DNA from: an uncultured Roseicyclus sp.
GTDB lineage: Bacteria; Pseudomonadota; Alphaproteobacteria; Rhodobacterales; Rhodobacteraceae
Direction: 5' to 3'
Length of the DNA: 64,000 nucleotides
Assembly: GCA_947489665.1 (NCBI GenBank)
Contig: CANLEH010000001.1
Location: 1,646,501-1,710,500, forward strand
How positions within the stretch are numbered: the first letter of the stretch is position 1; the number at the start of each line of letters is the position of its first letter. The position numbers and the translations under genes were made by a program. This document shows, in pieces, positions 51,568-62,800 of this stretch. The notes beneath the pieces were generated by a model. The model was not told the origin of the DNA. It ran no database searches and saw only the letters and a list, made by a program, of their open reading frames with translations.

Positions 51568-52929
51568 CTATGTGTCAAATTCTTCAGCATCCAGGGCAAT
51601 CGCGCTGGTAGATACATCTTGGCCCGTCGAGCGATCGCTTTTGAGGTGAGGTGCCTTGCGAACCCATGCGCTCAAATGTGCGCCTACTTCACCATAAAAG
51701 AGCGGCACAATGCGTTCGAGCTCAGTCACGAAATTTGTTTGCTGCATGAACTTAGCCCCAAGCTTTTCCGAAACAAAAATGTGGAAGCTGTGTGGGGAAA
51801 GATGTTCTTTTCCCTTTGCTGCAAGGTCGGGTTCGTTCCTCAAGTCTGAAACAGAATATTGTGTCGGCTCACTTGTTCCCGGCCAAAGTAACCGCAAAAA
51901 CAGACTTTCAGAATCAGTGTTCTTGAGTTGGCGCAACACCCAGTTCAGCCGAGCCTTCGTGGATTTCTTGTCCTCTGGTGCTCGCAATGACATTCCAACG
52001 TCGATAGATCTACGCATCAAGTCCACGCAAACCTCAATTGGGGCGGCAGCGTCCGGGATTTGCAGGTCGCACAGCAGCTTTGAAGTACCTTTCAGTAGTG
52101 CAAATTCATCGCGTTGACGTTGTCCGGGGTTCCCCCTGTGACTTCGGGGTAGTTTCTCGGTGACAGTCATTCCGGTCATGCGGCTCAGGATTAGTGATAA
52201 GTCGCGGGTTTCCTGATGCCACGCTTCCAAGACCTTAGCGGCCACAGGAGACTTTGCCGGTATTGCACCTCCGCTAGAGACAAGCTTGTTCAATTCGGAC
52301 CACTCTTTCGGCATCCGATCAAAGCCCTTTACCCCAGCGCTTTCGTGGCTAAGGAAACGTCTTAACTCGTTCAATAGCAGCAACTGATCCACGTCTGCGA
52401 TGCTTTCAGTGGAAAGCAACAAATCCGCTACAGTGAGAATGTGCATCCAAGACCAGTGGTACACTGGTACTTTGGACCGGCCTTTACGGATTGCCGCCAA
52501 CGGGTGGCTTTGAGGAGATGTAGCAAATTGGTTGGAAATCGTGATGACACAATCAATACCGTTGTCTTTGGCAAGGTTTCGGTACCGTTCAATTTGGTCC
52601 GGCTCTAAGTCACTGTTCCCGACTTTCGCTTCAACTATTGCTCGCCATTGACGGTTCCCGACTGAAAGAACGATCAGTCCATCTGGTCTTTCCTTGATTT
52701 CCGTTGGCTGTTTCTCAAATACGATTTCGGTGAAGGTTTGGATCTTGGCGCGTCTTCCTACTTTTTGACCGACTGATGCCAACAGTTGCGCCCCGAATTC
52801 ATCGATCTTGCTCATGCAAGCCAATACGATCGAAGTTGTTCGTCCCTCCTTCGAAGTGGTCGACAACACTGGAAATAGGCGCGCGATTTCTCCTTGAGTA
52901 AGGTAGTCTGGCAATTGGTCGTTTCTCAT
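51568..52929 (-). CDS. PD-(D/E)XK nuclease-like protein of unknown function
   Basis: RPDGLIVLSVGNRQWRAIVEAKVGNSDLEPDQIERYRNLAKDNGIDCVITISNQFA (PDG...ExK); visibly lower GC than surroundings. Confidence 0.65.
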   Translation of the reverse strand: MRNDQLPDYLTQGEIARLFPVLSTTSKEGRTTSIVLACMSKIDEFGAQLLASVGQKVGRRAKIQTFTEIVFEKQPTEIKERPDGLIVLSVGNRQWRAIVEAKVGNSDLEPDQIERYRNLAKDNGIDCVITISNQFATSPQSHPLAAIRKGRSKVPVYHWSWMHILTVADLLLSTESIADVDQLLLLNELRRFLSHESAGVKGFDRMPKEWSELNKLVSSGGAIPAKSPVAAKVLEAWHQETRDLSLILSRMTGMTVTEKLPRSHRGNPGQRQRDEFALLKGTSKLLCDLQIPDAAAPIEVCVDLMRRSIDVGMSLRAPEDKKSTKARLNWVLRQLKNTDSESLFLRLLWPGTSEPTQYSVSDLRNEPDLAAKGKEHLSPHSFHIFVSEKLGAKFMQQTNFVTELERIVPLFYGEVGAHLSAWVRKAPHLKSDRSTGQDVSTSAIALDAEEFDT

Positions 52930-53323
52930 TCGGCATTCCTCTCCCACAATTTTACTTCCGCGTTATTGGAATAATGGACTGCCGCGTCAGTCGAACTGTC
53001 AAGGAATTAAAGCTGGGCGATGTGTCGATCTTGGTTCACCCCAGCAACCACAACAAATGCCACCGGCAAGAAAACACTACTTTGGGTGTGGCGCACGAGA
53101 CACGGCGTTGATCGGCGGATTCTTGCGCTCCCTAGCCGGTGGCGCGCCACGACCTAATCTCCAGCCAACACCGCATAACGAAACGAAAATCCGAATCGAC
53201 GAGCATGCGATTTCGGAGATGTGTCTGGGGGGACGCATATTGGGAAAACAGCGGTCTGCGCCGCTTCTGGCGCCGTTTTGCGACTGTCATACATGCGCAC
53301 TGTCCCCCGCGTGGACACTTGCA

Positions 53324-56300
53324 ATGGCATGTGTCGCGGGCCTTGCTGCGGTGAGCCAGGGCGGGCCAGTGCACGCGCAATCCTGCGCCGGTGACGGACG
53401 ATTGGTCAGCGGTGTTTGCGTTCCTGCAATCACAGCGCCAAGTCCTCGCGTTGCGGATGCGCCCACGGGATTTGTGATCGCGGTCGATGGAGCTGTCCTG
53501 GATGGCGACGACGCGGTTCGCGATATCGTACGCCGCACCGATGTGCGCTTGGCCGACGCGGATATCGAAGTGGTATTTGACGGCCTAGGGGCTGTCCCGC
53601 GGCTTGATCTAGAAATTGTTGGGGAACCTCGCGCTCACGCACCGGGCGATACAGCGACCCTGCAATCGGCGACCAACTATCCCGCCTACATCGCCAGGTC
53701 TGAGGTCCGGCTTTTGGATCTTGGTGCCGTCGGCGGGCCACGTACCGTTCAAGTGATCCCTATCCAGACCAATGGTACCGCGCAGATCACCGTTCCGGAT
53801 GGGGAGCGGTTGGCCGTGATCCACCGCGTTTATGATGCGGAAGGCCGGTACGACGAGACCTACCCCGTTCCGCTGAGTGAGGCTGACCGGAGGCCGTTGG
53901 GCGATGATGTGGAAGATGGCTCGGACCTAACGGCGCGGTCGCGCATTCCGGTCCATGGTGGAGCAGTGACAGTACGCGGATCATCGATCGTTCCGGGCGC
54001 GCGAGTTTCGGCGTTGGGCGAGGTTGTGCGACCGGATCCGTCTGGTGGTTTCGTGCTGCAACGCATTCTGCCACCTGGTGAATATGGCGTAGACGTTAAC
54101 GTGGTTGGCCCCGGACAATCCGTCGACCTGGTGCGCGATATCGACATCCCGCGCGCGGAATGGTTCACAACGGGGCTGGCAGATTTCTACCTGGGCTGGC
54201 GTGAGGTCGAGGGCGAAGGGGGTGAGACGTGGAACAGCGCGCGGCTGGCCTTCTACATCGATGGACGCACGGCAAGCGGCTATGAGATCACCGCGCAGGC
54301 GGATACCGGCGAGGGCGAGATCGAGGATATCTTCCGCCGTCTCGAAGAACGTGACCCGCGGTCCACGGTGCAACGGATCGACCCGGATGACCTCTATCCG
54401 ACCTATGGCGACGACTCGACGATTGTGGACAACACGCCGACCTCGGGGCGGCTTTACCTGCGGATCGAGCGGGACGGAAACCACTTCCTGTGGGGGGATT
54501 TCGAGGCCGATCTGGGGGACGGCACGCTGGTACGCAATGACCGGTCGCTTTACGGTGCGCAGGCCTATTGGGCGACGGCGGACACCACGGCGCGCGGCGA
54601 AGCGCGGCTAGCGGGAACGGCCTATGCAGCAAGCCCGGATATGCTGGCGCAGAGGGACGTGTTCCTTGGCACCGGTGGCTCGGTCTACGTGTTGCAAAGG
54701 CAGGACATTGGAATTGCGACCGAGGTTCTGAGCATCGAGGTCCGTGATCCGGTGACGGGGCGAGTGATCGACATCGTGCGGCTTGCACCGGGGGTCGACT
54801 ATTCGATCAACTATCTGCAGGGCATCGTGACGCTGTCTGAGCCTTTGGCGAGCCGCGTCGGCGATGCCGGCATCGTCACATCACCCGGCGATACGCCAGA
54901 ATTGCGACTGGTTGCCCAATACGAATACACGCCGACGCTGGCGGATGTGGATGGATACTCGGTCGGTGGACGGGTCGAGGGGTGGATCACGGACGATGTG
55001 CGTATCGGCGTATCGGGCATGGTTGAGCAGACCGGCACGGCGGATCAGACAGTGATCGGCGCGGACGTGGAATGGCGCATTGGTGAGAATAGCCATGTGC
55101 GTTTGGAATATGCGGAAAGCGACGGGCCGGGATTTGGCTCTACATTCTCCGCCGATGGCGGCCTGGTGTTTGATACGGTCGGGCCCAATGGCGGATCGGG
55201 GCAGGCGGTGCGGGCCGATGTGCGGCTGGACTTCGCAGATATCGGCCTGGCGGGTGAGGGTGCCCTGGGCGGCTATTTCGAAGAGCGCGGCGAAGGGTTT
55301 TCCAGCCTCGACTATTCGATCACGGCAGCCACGGGGGATGAGACCCTTTGGGGTGTATTCATCGACGCGGAGCCGCGCGAAGGCCTTCGTTACTCCCTGA
55401 GCTACGACGATTATTCCAACGGCGTGGGCGAACACGACCGCCGCGCGGAAGGTGAAGTCGAGTTTGCCCTGAACGCGCGTTATACGCTCGGCTTCGGGCT
55501 TGAGCATCTGAATCGCGACCGGGCCGCATCGGTGGGTGAGCAGGGGCGGCGCACCGATATCGGCTCGCGGCTGACCTACTCTTATGCGGAAAACGGCGAC
55601 GTCTGGGTCTTCGGGCAGGCGACCATCGACAATCAGGGCCTTGAGAACAATGACCGCATCGGCATCGGCGCGTCCTACGCGTTCGACAATGGCTGGCAGG
55701 TTGAAGGCGAGATTTCCGGCGGCGCCATGGGGCCAGGTGGGCTCTTGCGGTTCAGCTATGATGACGGAGCGGGATCAACATCGTACTTCGGGTATGAGTT
55801 GGATCCGGGCCGCACGATTTCAGGTGTGACGCTTGATGGCCGCGACAATGGCCGGTTCATTGCGGGTATGCGACGTCAGGTGAACGACCAGCTGACCTAT
55901 TTCGGTGAGAACACCTACGACATGTTCGGGCGCCATAACGCGCTGACGACGGCCTATGGCCTGACCTACCAACAGACAGAGTTCCTGAGCTACACGGCGG
56001 CGGTCGAATTCGGGTCTGTCGATGATCGGTTCGACAATGATTTCGACCGCACGGCGATCAGCCTTGGCGTGCGGTACGAGGACGAGATGCTGACGGCAGG
56101 CGCGCGGCTGGAATACCGGACGGAGACGGGCGAACGCTCGGGCCTGCCGCTGGACAGCGATACCATCGCGCTGACGCTGGATGGGCGGTACCTGATCAGT
56201 GAACACGAACGTGTGGTTTTCACGTTCGAGGGGATTGATACCGATACCGACGAAAGCTCCATCCTCGATGGCACGTTTGTGGATGCCAGTGTCGGATATG

Positions 56301-56785
56301 CGTTCCGACCCACAAATACCGACCGCCTGAACATGCTGGTGCGGTATCGCTATCTGTTTGATGATGTCGGCCAACGCCTTGATGATACCGACGAATTGGG
56401 CCCGCGCCAACGCAGCCACGTATTCAGTGCGGATGCGAGTTACCTTTGGGATGAGCAATGGCGCATCGGGGCTCGGATCGGATTCCGCCTGACCGAGGCG
56501 GCTGCCACTGAGGCCGATCCGTTCACCCAGAACGATGCCGTACTTTCCGTGGTGAATGCCCGGTACCACATGCTTCACAATTGGGACGCGCTGCTGGAAT
56601 GGCGGGCGCTGCATACGGTTCAGGCGGGTGGGACGGACATCGGCCTATTAGGTGCGGTATCGCGCCAGATTAGCGACGGCATCAGCTTGGGTGTGGGCTA
56701 TAATTTCGGCACCTTCTCGGACGATCTGACGGATCTGACGCGAGACGATCAGGGCCTGTTCATCAATCTGACAGCGAGTTTTTGA
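53324..56785 (+). CDS. Predicted outer-membrane beta-barrel protein (start uncertain within ORF 53057..56785)
   Basis: Signal-like MACVAGLAAVSQGGPVHAQ; alternating-hydrophobic barrel strands (e.g. GENSHVRLEYAESDGPGFG, RYTLGFGLEHLNRDRA); C-terminal ...LFINLTASF*. Confidence 0.7.
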   Translation: MACVAGLAAVSQGGPVHAQSCAGDGRLVSGVCVPAITAPSPRVADAPTGFVIAVDGAVLDGDDAVRDIVRRTDVRLADADIEVVFDGLGAVPRLDLEIVGEPRAHAPGDTATLQSATNYPAYIARSEVRLLDLGAVGGPRTVQVIPIQTNGTAQITVPDGERLAVIHRVYDAEGRYDETYPVPLSEADRRPLGDDVEDGSDLTARSRIPVHGGAVTVRGSSIVPGARVSALGEVVRPDPSGGFVLQRILPPGEYGVDVNVVGPGQSVDLVRDIDIPRAEWFTTGLADFYLGWREVEGEGGETWNSARLAFYIDGRTASGYEITAQADTGEGEIEDIFRRLEERDPRSTVQRIDPDDLYPTYGDDSTIVDNTPTSGRLYLRIERDGNHFLWGDFEADLGDGTLVRNDRSLYGAQAYWATADTTARGEARLAGTAYAASPDMLAQRDVFLGTGGSVYVLQRQDIGIATEVLSIEVRDPVTGRVIDIVRLAPGVDYSINYLQGIVTLSEPLASRVGDAGIVTSPGDTPELRLVAQYEYTPTLADVDGYSVGGRVEGWITDDVRIGVSGMVEQTGTADQTVIGADVEWRIGENSHVRLEYAESDGPGFGSTFSADGGLVFDTVGPNGGSGQAVRADVRLDFADIGLAGEGALGGYFEERGEGFSSLDYSITAATGDETLWGVFIDAEPREGLRYSLSYDDYSNGVGEHDRRAEGEVEFALNARYTLGFGLEHLNRDRAASVGEQGRRTDIGSRLTYSYAENGDVWVFGQATIDNQGLENNDRIGIGASYAFDNGWQVEGEISGGAMGPGGLLRFSYDDGAGSTSYFGYELDPGRTISGVTLDGRDNGRFIAGMRRQVNDQLTYFGENTYDMFGRHNALTTAYGLTYQQTEFLSYTAAVEFGSVDDRFDNDFDRTAISLGVRYEDEMLTAGARLEYRTETGERSGLPLDSDTIALTLDGRYLISEHERVVFTFEGIDTDTDESSILDGTFVDASVGYAFRPTNTDRLNMLVRYRYLFDDVGQRLDDTDELGPRQRSHVFSADASYLWDEQWRIGARIGFRLTEAAATEADPFTQNDAVLSVVNARYHMLHNWDALLEWRALHTVQAGGTDIGLLGAVSRQISDGISLGVGYNFGTFSDDLTDLTRDDQGLFINLTASF

Positions 56786-56825
56786 TGGTTTGCCACACGG
56801 ACCGCGTTTCGCGGGCAACGAAAGA

Positions 56826-59800
56826 ATGAAACGCATGGGCTTTAAGGCGAATATCACTGCATACGCGATCGCTGCGGCAACGATATTGGGCGGGCTGGCG
56901 TTCGGCACAGACGACGCTGCGGCGCAATCATCCTTGCCGACCTTCGGCTGCACTGGCGATATTTATCAGGTGCAATCTGGGCAGTTGCGTATCTTCGATC
57001 CTGTGACCTCGACCTACACAAACATCGGGACAAACCAGGGCAGCTACAACGCGACCGGATTCAACATCTTGGACGGCTACGCCTACGCGTCCCAAGGCTC
57101 TCGCATCATCAGAATTGGGTCGGACGGGAACACAGAGACGGTCTTCAACATTGGCTTTGGGACCTATTCCGGAGATGTCGATCGATCCAACAACTTCTAT
57201 CTGCGTCGCAACAACAATCGTTATGACCGGGTTGATCTAGCGACTGGCGCTGTTACGCAGATTAACTTTTCCGGCCCGGGCGGTGGACCTGCTGACGTGG
57301 CGTTCATCCCTGGTGGTGGCGATCGCCTGATCGGGTTCAGCAGTGGTCAGATGTTCGTCTATAATCTGACGAGCCGTCAAAAGACGCGCGTCAACGTCTC
57401 GGGTGGTATGCCCGGCGGCGGTTATGGCGCGACCTGGACGGACTCTGCTGGTCGCCTCTTTACGTTCAACAACAACACGGGGCTTCTTTACGAAATCTTC
57501 GACTACAACACCAACGCCCCACGAGCCGTGCAGGTCGGCGTCGGCGATCCCTCGGGCAACAACGATGGCTTCTCTTGCTCGCTTGCGCCGTTTCCAAATC
57601 TCGCCCCTCTGGCGCAGGATGATGATTTTTCCACACCCGTGAATGTCGCGATCACCGGTGACGTGACTGTGGACAACGGCAATGGTGTGGACAGTGACCC
57701 GGACGGTGGCACGCTGGTCGTAAGCGGCCCTGACACGGGGCCATCGGACGGGACGCTGGTGCTGAATTCGGATGGCACCTTCTCATACACCCCGGATGTG
57801 TATTTCCTTGGGACAGACACGTTCACCTACACCGTGACGGACCCGGCAGGCCTGACCGCGACGGCGACCGTGAACATAGATGTCACGGGCGACATCGGAT
57901 TTGAGGTCGACAAGCGTCGGGTCTCAGGCGTGGCCGTGGCCACGGAAGAGGGTCAGGTGGTCAACTTCCTGATCGAGGTCGAGAATACGGGTGACATCCC
58001 GCTGACGGGCATCAACGTCGTCGATACCTTGCCCAATGGCACGACCGGCACGTTGACCGGCCCGGTTGAGGGTGGCGGCACTGATGGGCGCGATCAGACG
58101 GGACGCATCGATGTTGGCGAGACCTGGACCTACACGATCTCCTACACGATTGAGCAAGGCGATATTGATGGGGGTGGCCCGCTGGTGAACACGGTCGCCG
58201 TCACGACGGCTGAGACCGGGACGGATGTCGAAAGCGACACAGCCTCGATCCCGGTGGATCAGGATGACAGTTTCACCTTCGCAAAGACTGCCGATGTGAC
58301 CAGCTTTGCGGCCCTGAATGATCCGGTGGTGTTCACGTTCACGGTCGAAAACACAGGCAATGTGACGCTGACAGATGTGGTGGTGACCGATCCGTTCTTT
58401 GACCCCAACTACAGCTGCACGATCCCCACGCTTGCGCCGGGTATCACGGACAACACGACCTGCACCTTTACCTACAACGTGACGCAGGCCGATATCGACC
58501 GCGGCGAGATCGAAAACACCGCCGCCGCTAATGCCAATGGCGCCGGGGGGGCTGCCCTGCCGGAGCAGACGAGTACGGTTACACTGACCGGTCCGGCGGA
58601 AGTTGCCGCGGTGCGCATCGTGAAGACGGATGAGGGTGCCGATCTGGCCTTCGGCGCGGTCAACGATGTTGAGACCTTTACGTTCCAGGTCTTCAACGAC
58701 GGCGATGTGACCCTTACCAATCTCGTCGTCAGTGACCCGACGCTGGGGTTCTCCTGCACCGTGGCGGACCTGGCACCGGGGGCCAATGCGTCCGTCTGTG
58801 CAAACGGCGATCCGCTGAGTGCGGATCTGACGATCACGCAAGCCCTCGTCGATGCAGCAACTTTTACCAACACGGTTTCGGTGGTGGGAACCACGACGCA
58901 GGGCACCGACGTTGCCGACGACGATACACTTGTCCTGAGTGGCCCCGCACAGGACCTGCAGCTGGTCATGGTAAAGACGGTCACGGGCGGTGATAACTTC
59001 GCGGCGGTGGGTGACGTGATCACCTACAGCTACGACGTGACAAACGACGGCAATATCACAATCACCAGCCCGATCACGGTCGCCGACAACCGTACCAGCG
59101 TGTCCTGCCCGGTTCTCCCTGCAGGTGGCCTTGCACCGAACGCGTCGATCACCTGCACGGCAAGTTATCCTGTCACGCAGCTTGATCTGAACGCTGGCAG
59201 TGTCGTGAACCTCGCCACCGCAAGTGTGACGCAGACCCTCGCCAATGGGTCGACCGTGACCGAGACGTCGCCGCAGGTTTCAGCAACGGCCAACGCCAAT
59301 CGCGCGCCGGCGATCACCATCGCTAAAGAACTGACCTCCATCACCGACGAGGATGGCTCAGCCCAAACCACGCTGACCTATGACGAGGTGGACGATGTCC
59401 TGAATTACACCTTCACGGTTACCAATTCGGGCAATGTCACGCTTGTCGATCAGATTGTCGTCACCGATGCTGATATCGGCGCGACTGTTAATTGTGGCCC
59501 CGCGGCGCCGAACCTTGCCCCTGGTGCCAGTGTCACCTGCACGGCCAGCTACCCGGTCACGCAGCCCGATCTCAATGCGGGCAGCTTCGTGAACACCGCC
59601 AATGCCGCGACAAGCTTCAACGGCAGCCCGGTCACAACCCCGACGCCCGCAAGCGAGACCGCGTTCGCGCAGCAGACACCGGCCTTGAGTCTGGCAAAGA
59701 CCGAAGATGCGCCTGCCGTAACCGTCCTGACCGTGGGCGGCACGATCGACTATACGTACGTGGCCACAAACACAGGCAATGTGACGCTAACCGACCCCAT

Positions 59801-62800
59801 CACGATCACCGATGACCGGTTTCCTAGCGGGGGCATCGCCTGCCCGACCTTTCCTGCAGGGGGCGTTGCGCCCGGCGGAACCTATACCTGTAACGCCACC
59901 TATACGATCACGGCAAATGACGTGTTTATCGGTACGGTCCTGAACAACGCGACGGCAACCTCCGGCACGACGACATCGCCACCGGCCAGCGTTACCGTGC
60001 CTTCGGGTGCATTGCCCGCGCTGGATGTGACGAAAGACATCATAGCGGTTACGGATCCGGCAGGCGGCACACCAAGTGGGCTGCAATTCAACGAGGTGGA
60101 CGACGTCCTCACCTTCGAGTTCGAAATCGAGAATACCGGGACGGTTTCCTTCGTGCGTCCCATCACCGTGACCGACCCGATGCTGACGCCGAACCCGATC
60201 ACTTGCTTCACGCCTACCGGAGCCGACCCAGATTTCCAGCCAGGTGAGACCGCGACCTGCACCGGGCAATACACGGTCGATCAACTGGATCTGAACGCTG
60301 GAGAGGTGATCAACACCGCCTTTGCCTCCGTTGAATACAATGCGCCGGGGCAGGGGCCGAGCATCTACAACTCACCCACTGCAACAGAAACGGTTCCAGC
60401 CGCCGCCAACCCGGAACTGACGGTGGCCAAAGATGTCACGACAGGTCCTGATCCAGCGGATGCCGGTGATATTCTGACCTACACGCTTACCGCGACCAAC
60501 TCGGGCAACCAGACGCTCAGCAATGTCAGCCTCAGCGATCCGCTGATCCCCAGCCTGACCTGCACCGTGGGCGGTGTTGCTGCGCCTGCCAACGTGACGC
60601 TGGATCCGGGTGAGGTTTTGACGTGCACCGGCGACTACTCCGTCACGCAGGAGAACGTGGATACGCAAACGCTGTCGAACACCGCCACGGCCTCGGGCCT
60701 TTCCCCGAATGGAAGCCCCGTGACCGGCTCGGGAATAGACATGCATCCGTTGGTCACGCCTGCGCCGAACATCGAGGTCATCAAAACCCTGACGGCTGGC
60801 ACGCCAAGCCCCGCCTACACTGTCGAAGGCGACACGGTGAGCTTCACGGTGGAGGTGCGCAACACCGGCAATGTAACCTTGACCACCATCGACGTGACCG
60901 ACAACCTCGTGACGGGCACCTGTACAATCGGCCCGCTTGCACCCGGCGATAGTGATGACAGCTGCCGGTTTGTCTACACCGTTCCGCAGACTGCGGTGGA
61001 TGACGGTGAGATCGACAATACCGCGACCGGGGTGGCCACGCCTATCATCGGCGGAGGAACTGTCACCGAAACAGGCAACCTGATCACGCCGGGCCCCACA
61101 CGGACGCCGGGGATCACGCTGATCAAGACCGCGGACCTGACCAGTTTCAATGCCGCCCTGCAGACGATCACCTATACCTTCACGATCGAAAATACGGGCA
61201 ATATCACGTTGACCGGCACACCATCGATCAACGATCCGGGTGCGACCGGTATCACCTGTAATCCGCTGCCTGCGGGTGGGTTGCTGCCGGGTGGAACTGT
61301 GACCTGTTCGGGCACGTACGAGACGGATCAGGGTGACGTGGATGCAGGCCAGGTGGTCAATACCGCCACGGCCTCCCTGCCGAACCCACTGGATCCCGGC
61401 ACGCCGCTGACTTCGACCGGATCGGTGACGGTACCCGCCGTGCAAACCCCGTCGATCACGCTGAGCAAGACCCCGGACGTTACGAATTTCACGGGGGCAA
61501 ACCAGACGATCACCTATACCTATGTCATCGAGAACACCGGAAATGTGACGCTGACTGCCGCCCCGGTGCTGACAGATGATCGCATCCCCGCCGCTGACCT
61601 GAGCTGTGATCCCGTGCCCGCAGGCGGGCTGCTGCCGCTGGGAACACTCAATTGCACCGGCACCTACGACACCATGCAGCTGGACGTAAATGCGGGGGGC
61701 GTGACCAACATCGCAGGTGTTGAGATCGACGATCCGACCAATCCGAGCACGCCGTTGATCGCAAGCGCTACCGCAACGGTCCCAGCCGCGCGCAACGCGG
61801 TGATCGAGGTGATCAAAACGCCTTCCGTCACCTCCGGCGCGGCGGTGGGCGACACGATCACCTACACCTATCAAGTTACGAACCGGGGCAACGTCACGCT
61901 GACCAATATCGTGCTCGATGACCAGCATGTCTCGGCCTCAGGCACTGCTCCGCTGGCGATCAGCGATGGCGGTGTAGTTCTGTCGCTTGAGCCGCTGGCA
62001 AGCGCCACGCTGACCGCGCAATACGTGGTGACACAGGCTGACGTGGATGCCGGTGCCGCGCTGACCAATACTGTAACCGTCAGCGCGACGCCGCCCAATG
62101 GCGTGACGCCGCCGAGCGACAGCGCCCCGGCCTCGGTAAGCCTTTCGCCTGCAGTGCCCGAATTGACCGTAATCAAGGATGTGCCGAACCCACCCGCCGC
62201 GCTTGTGGCCGGTGCGGATGTGACGTTCCGCATTCGGGTGCAGAACACCGGCAACGTCACGCTCGACAACGTGGTCCTGACGGATACGCTTGGGCGGCTT
62301 GACGGGTCCGTCATTTCGATGCCACCGCCGGTTGGACCGGTGCAGGATGTCGGAACCATTGGCGAGTTGGACGTGGGCGAGACCTGGGAATATTCGCTAA
62401 CCTACACGCTGACTCAGGAAGATGTGGATGCTGGCGGGATCTCGAACTCCGTGCTGGCGGAGGCGACGGACCCATCGGGCACTCCGGTCGACGACCTGTC
62501 CGACGGAAGCTCCCCCACCGGGGACGCGCCGACATTGGTGCAAATCCCCGCCGCCCCTTCGATTGAGGCAATCAAGACGATCACCACACCGGCCACGACC
62601 GTTGGCGCGCAGGTCGTATTCCAGATCGCAGTGGAGAATACCGGCAACGTGACGCTGACGAATGTGGGCATCGCCTCGGACACGGTGACACGGCTTGATG
62701 GCGCTGCCGTGACGGGCGCAATCAGCGGGCCGACATTCGCCAGCGCCAGCGCGGGCTCCCCTTCCGGGACACTGACGCCAGGCGAGCGGGCGTTTTACAC

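Noticed and set aside
46500-53100. Second att copy (repeat of the tRNA-Thr 3' end) at the right edge of the island
   Set aside because: I scanned for GGTTCGAGTCCGTGTGGGGGCACCA-like sequence by eye and found none; island boundary remains unproven
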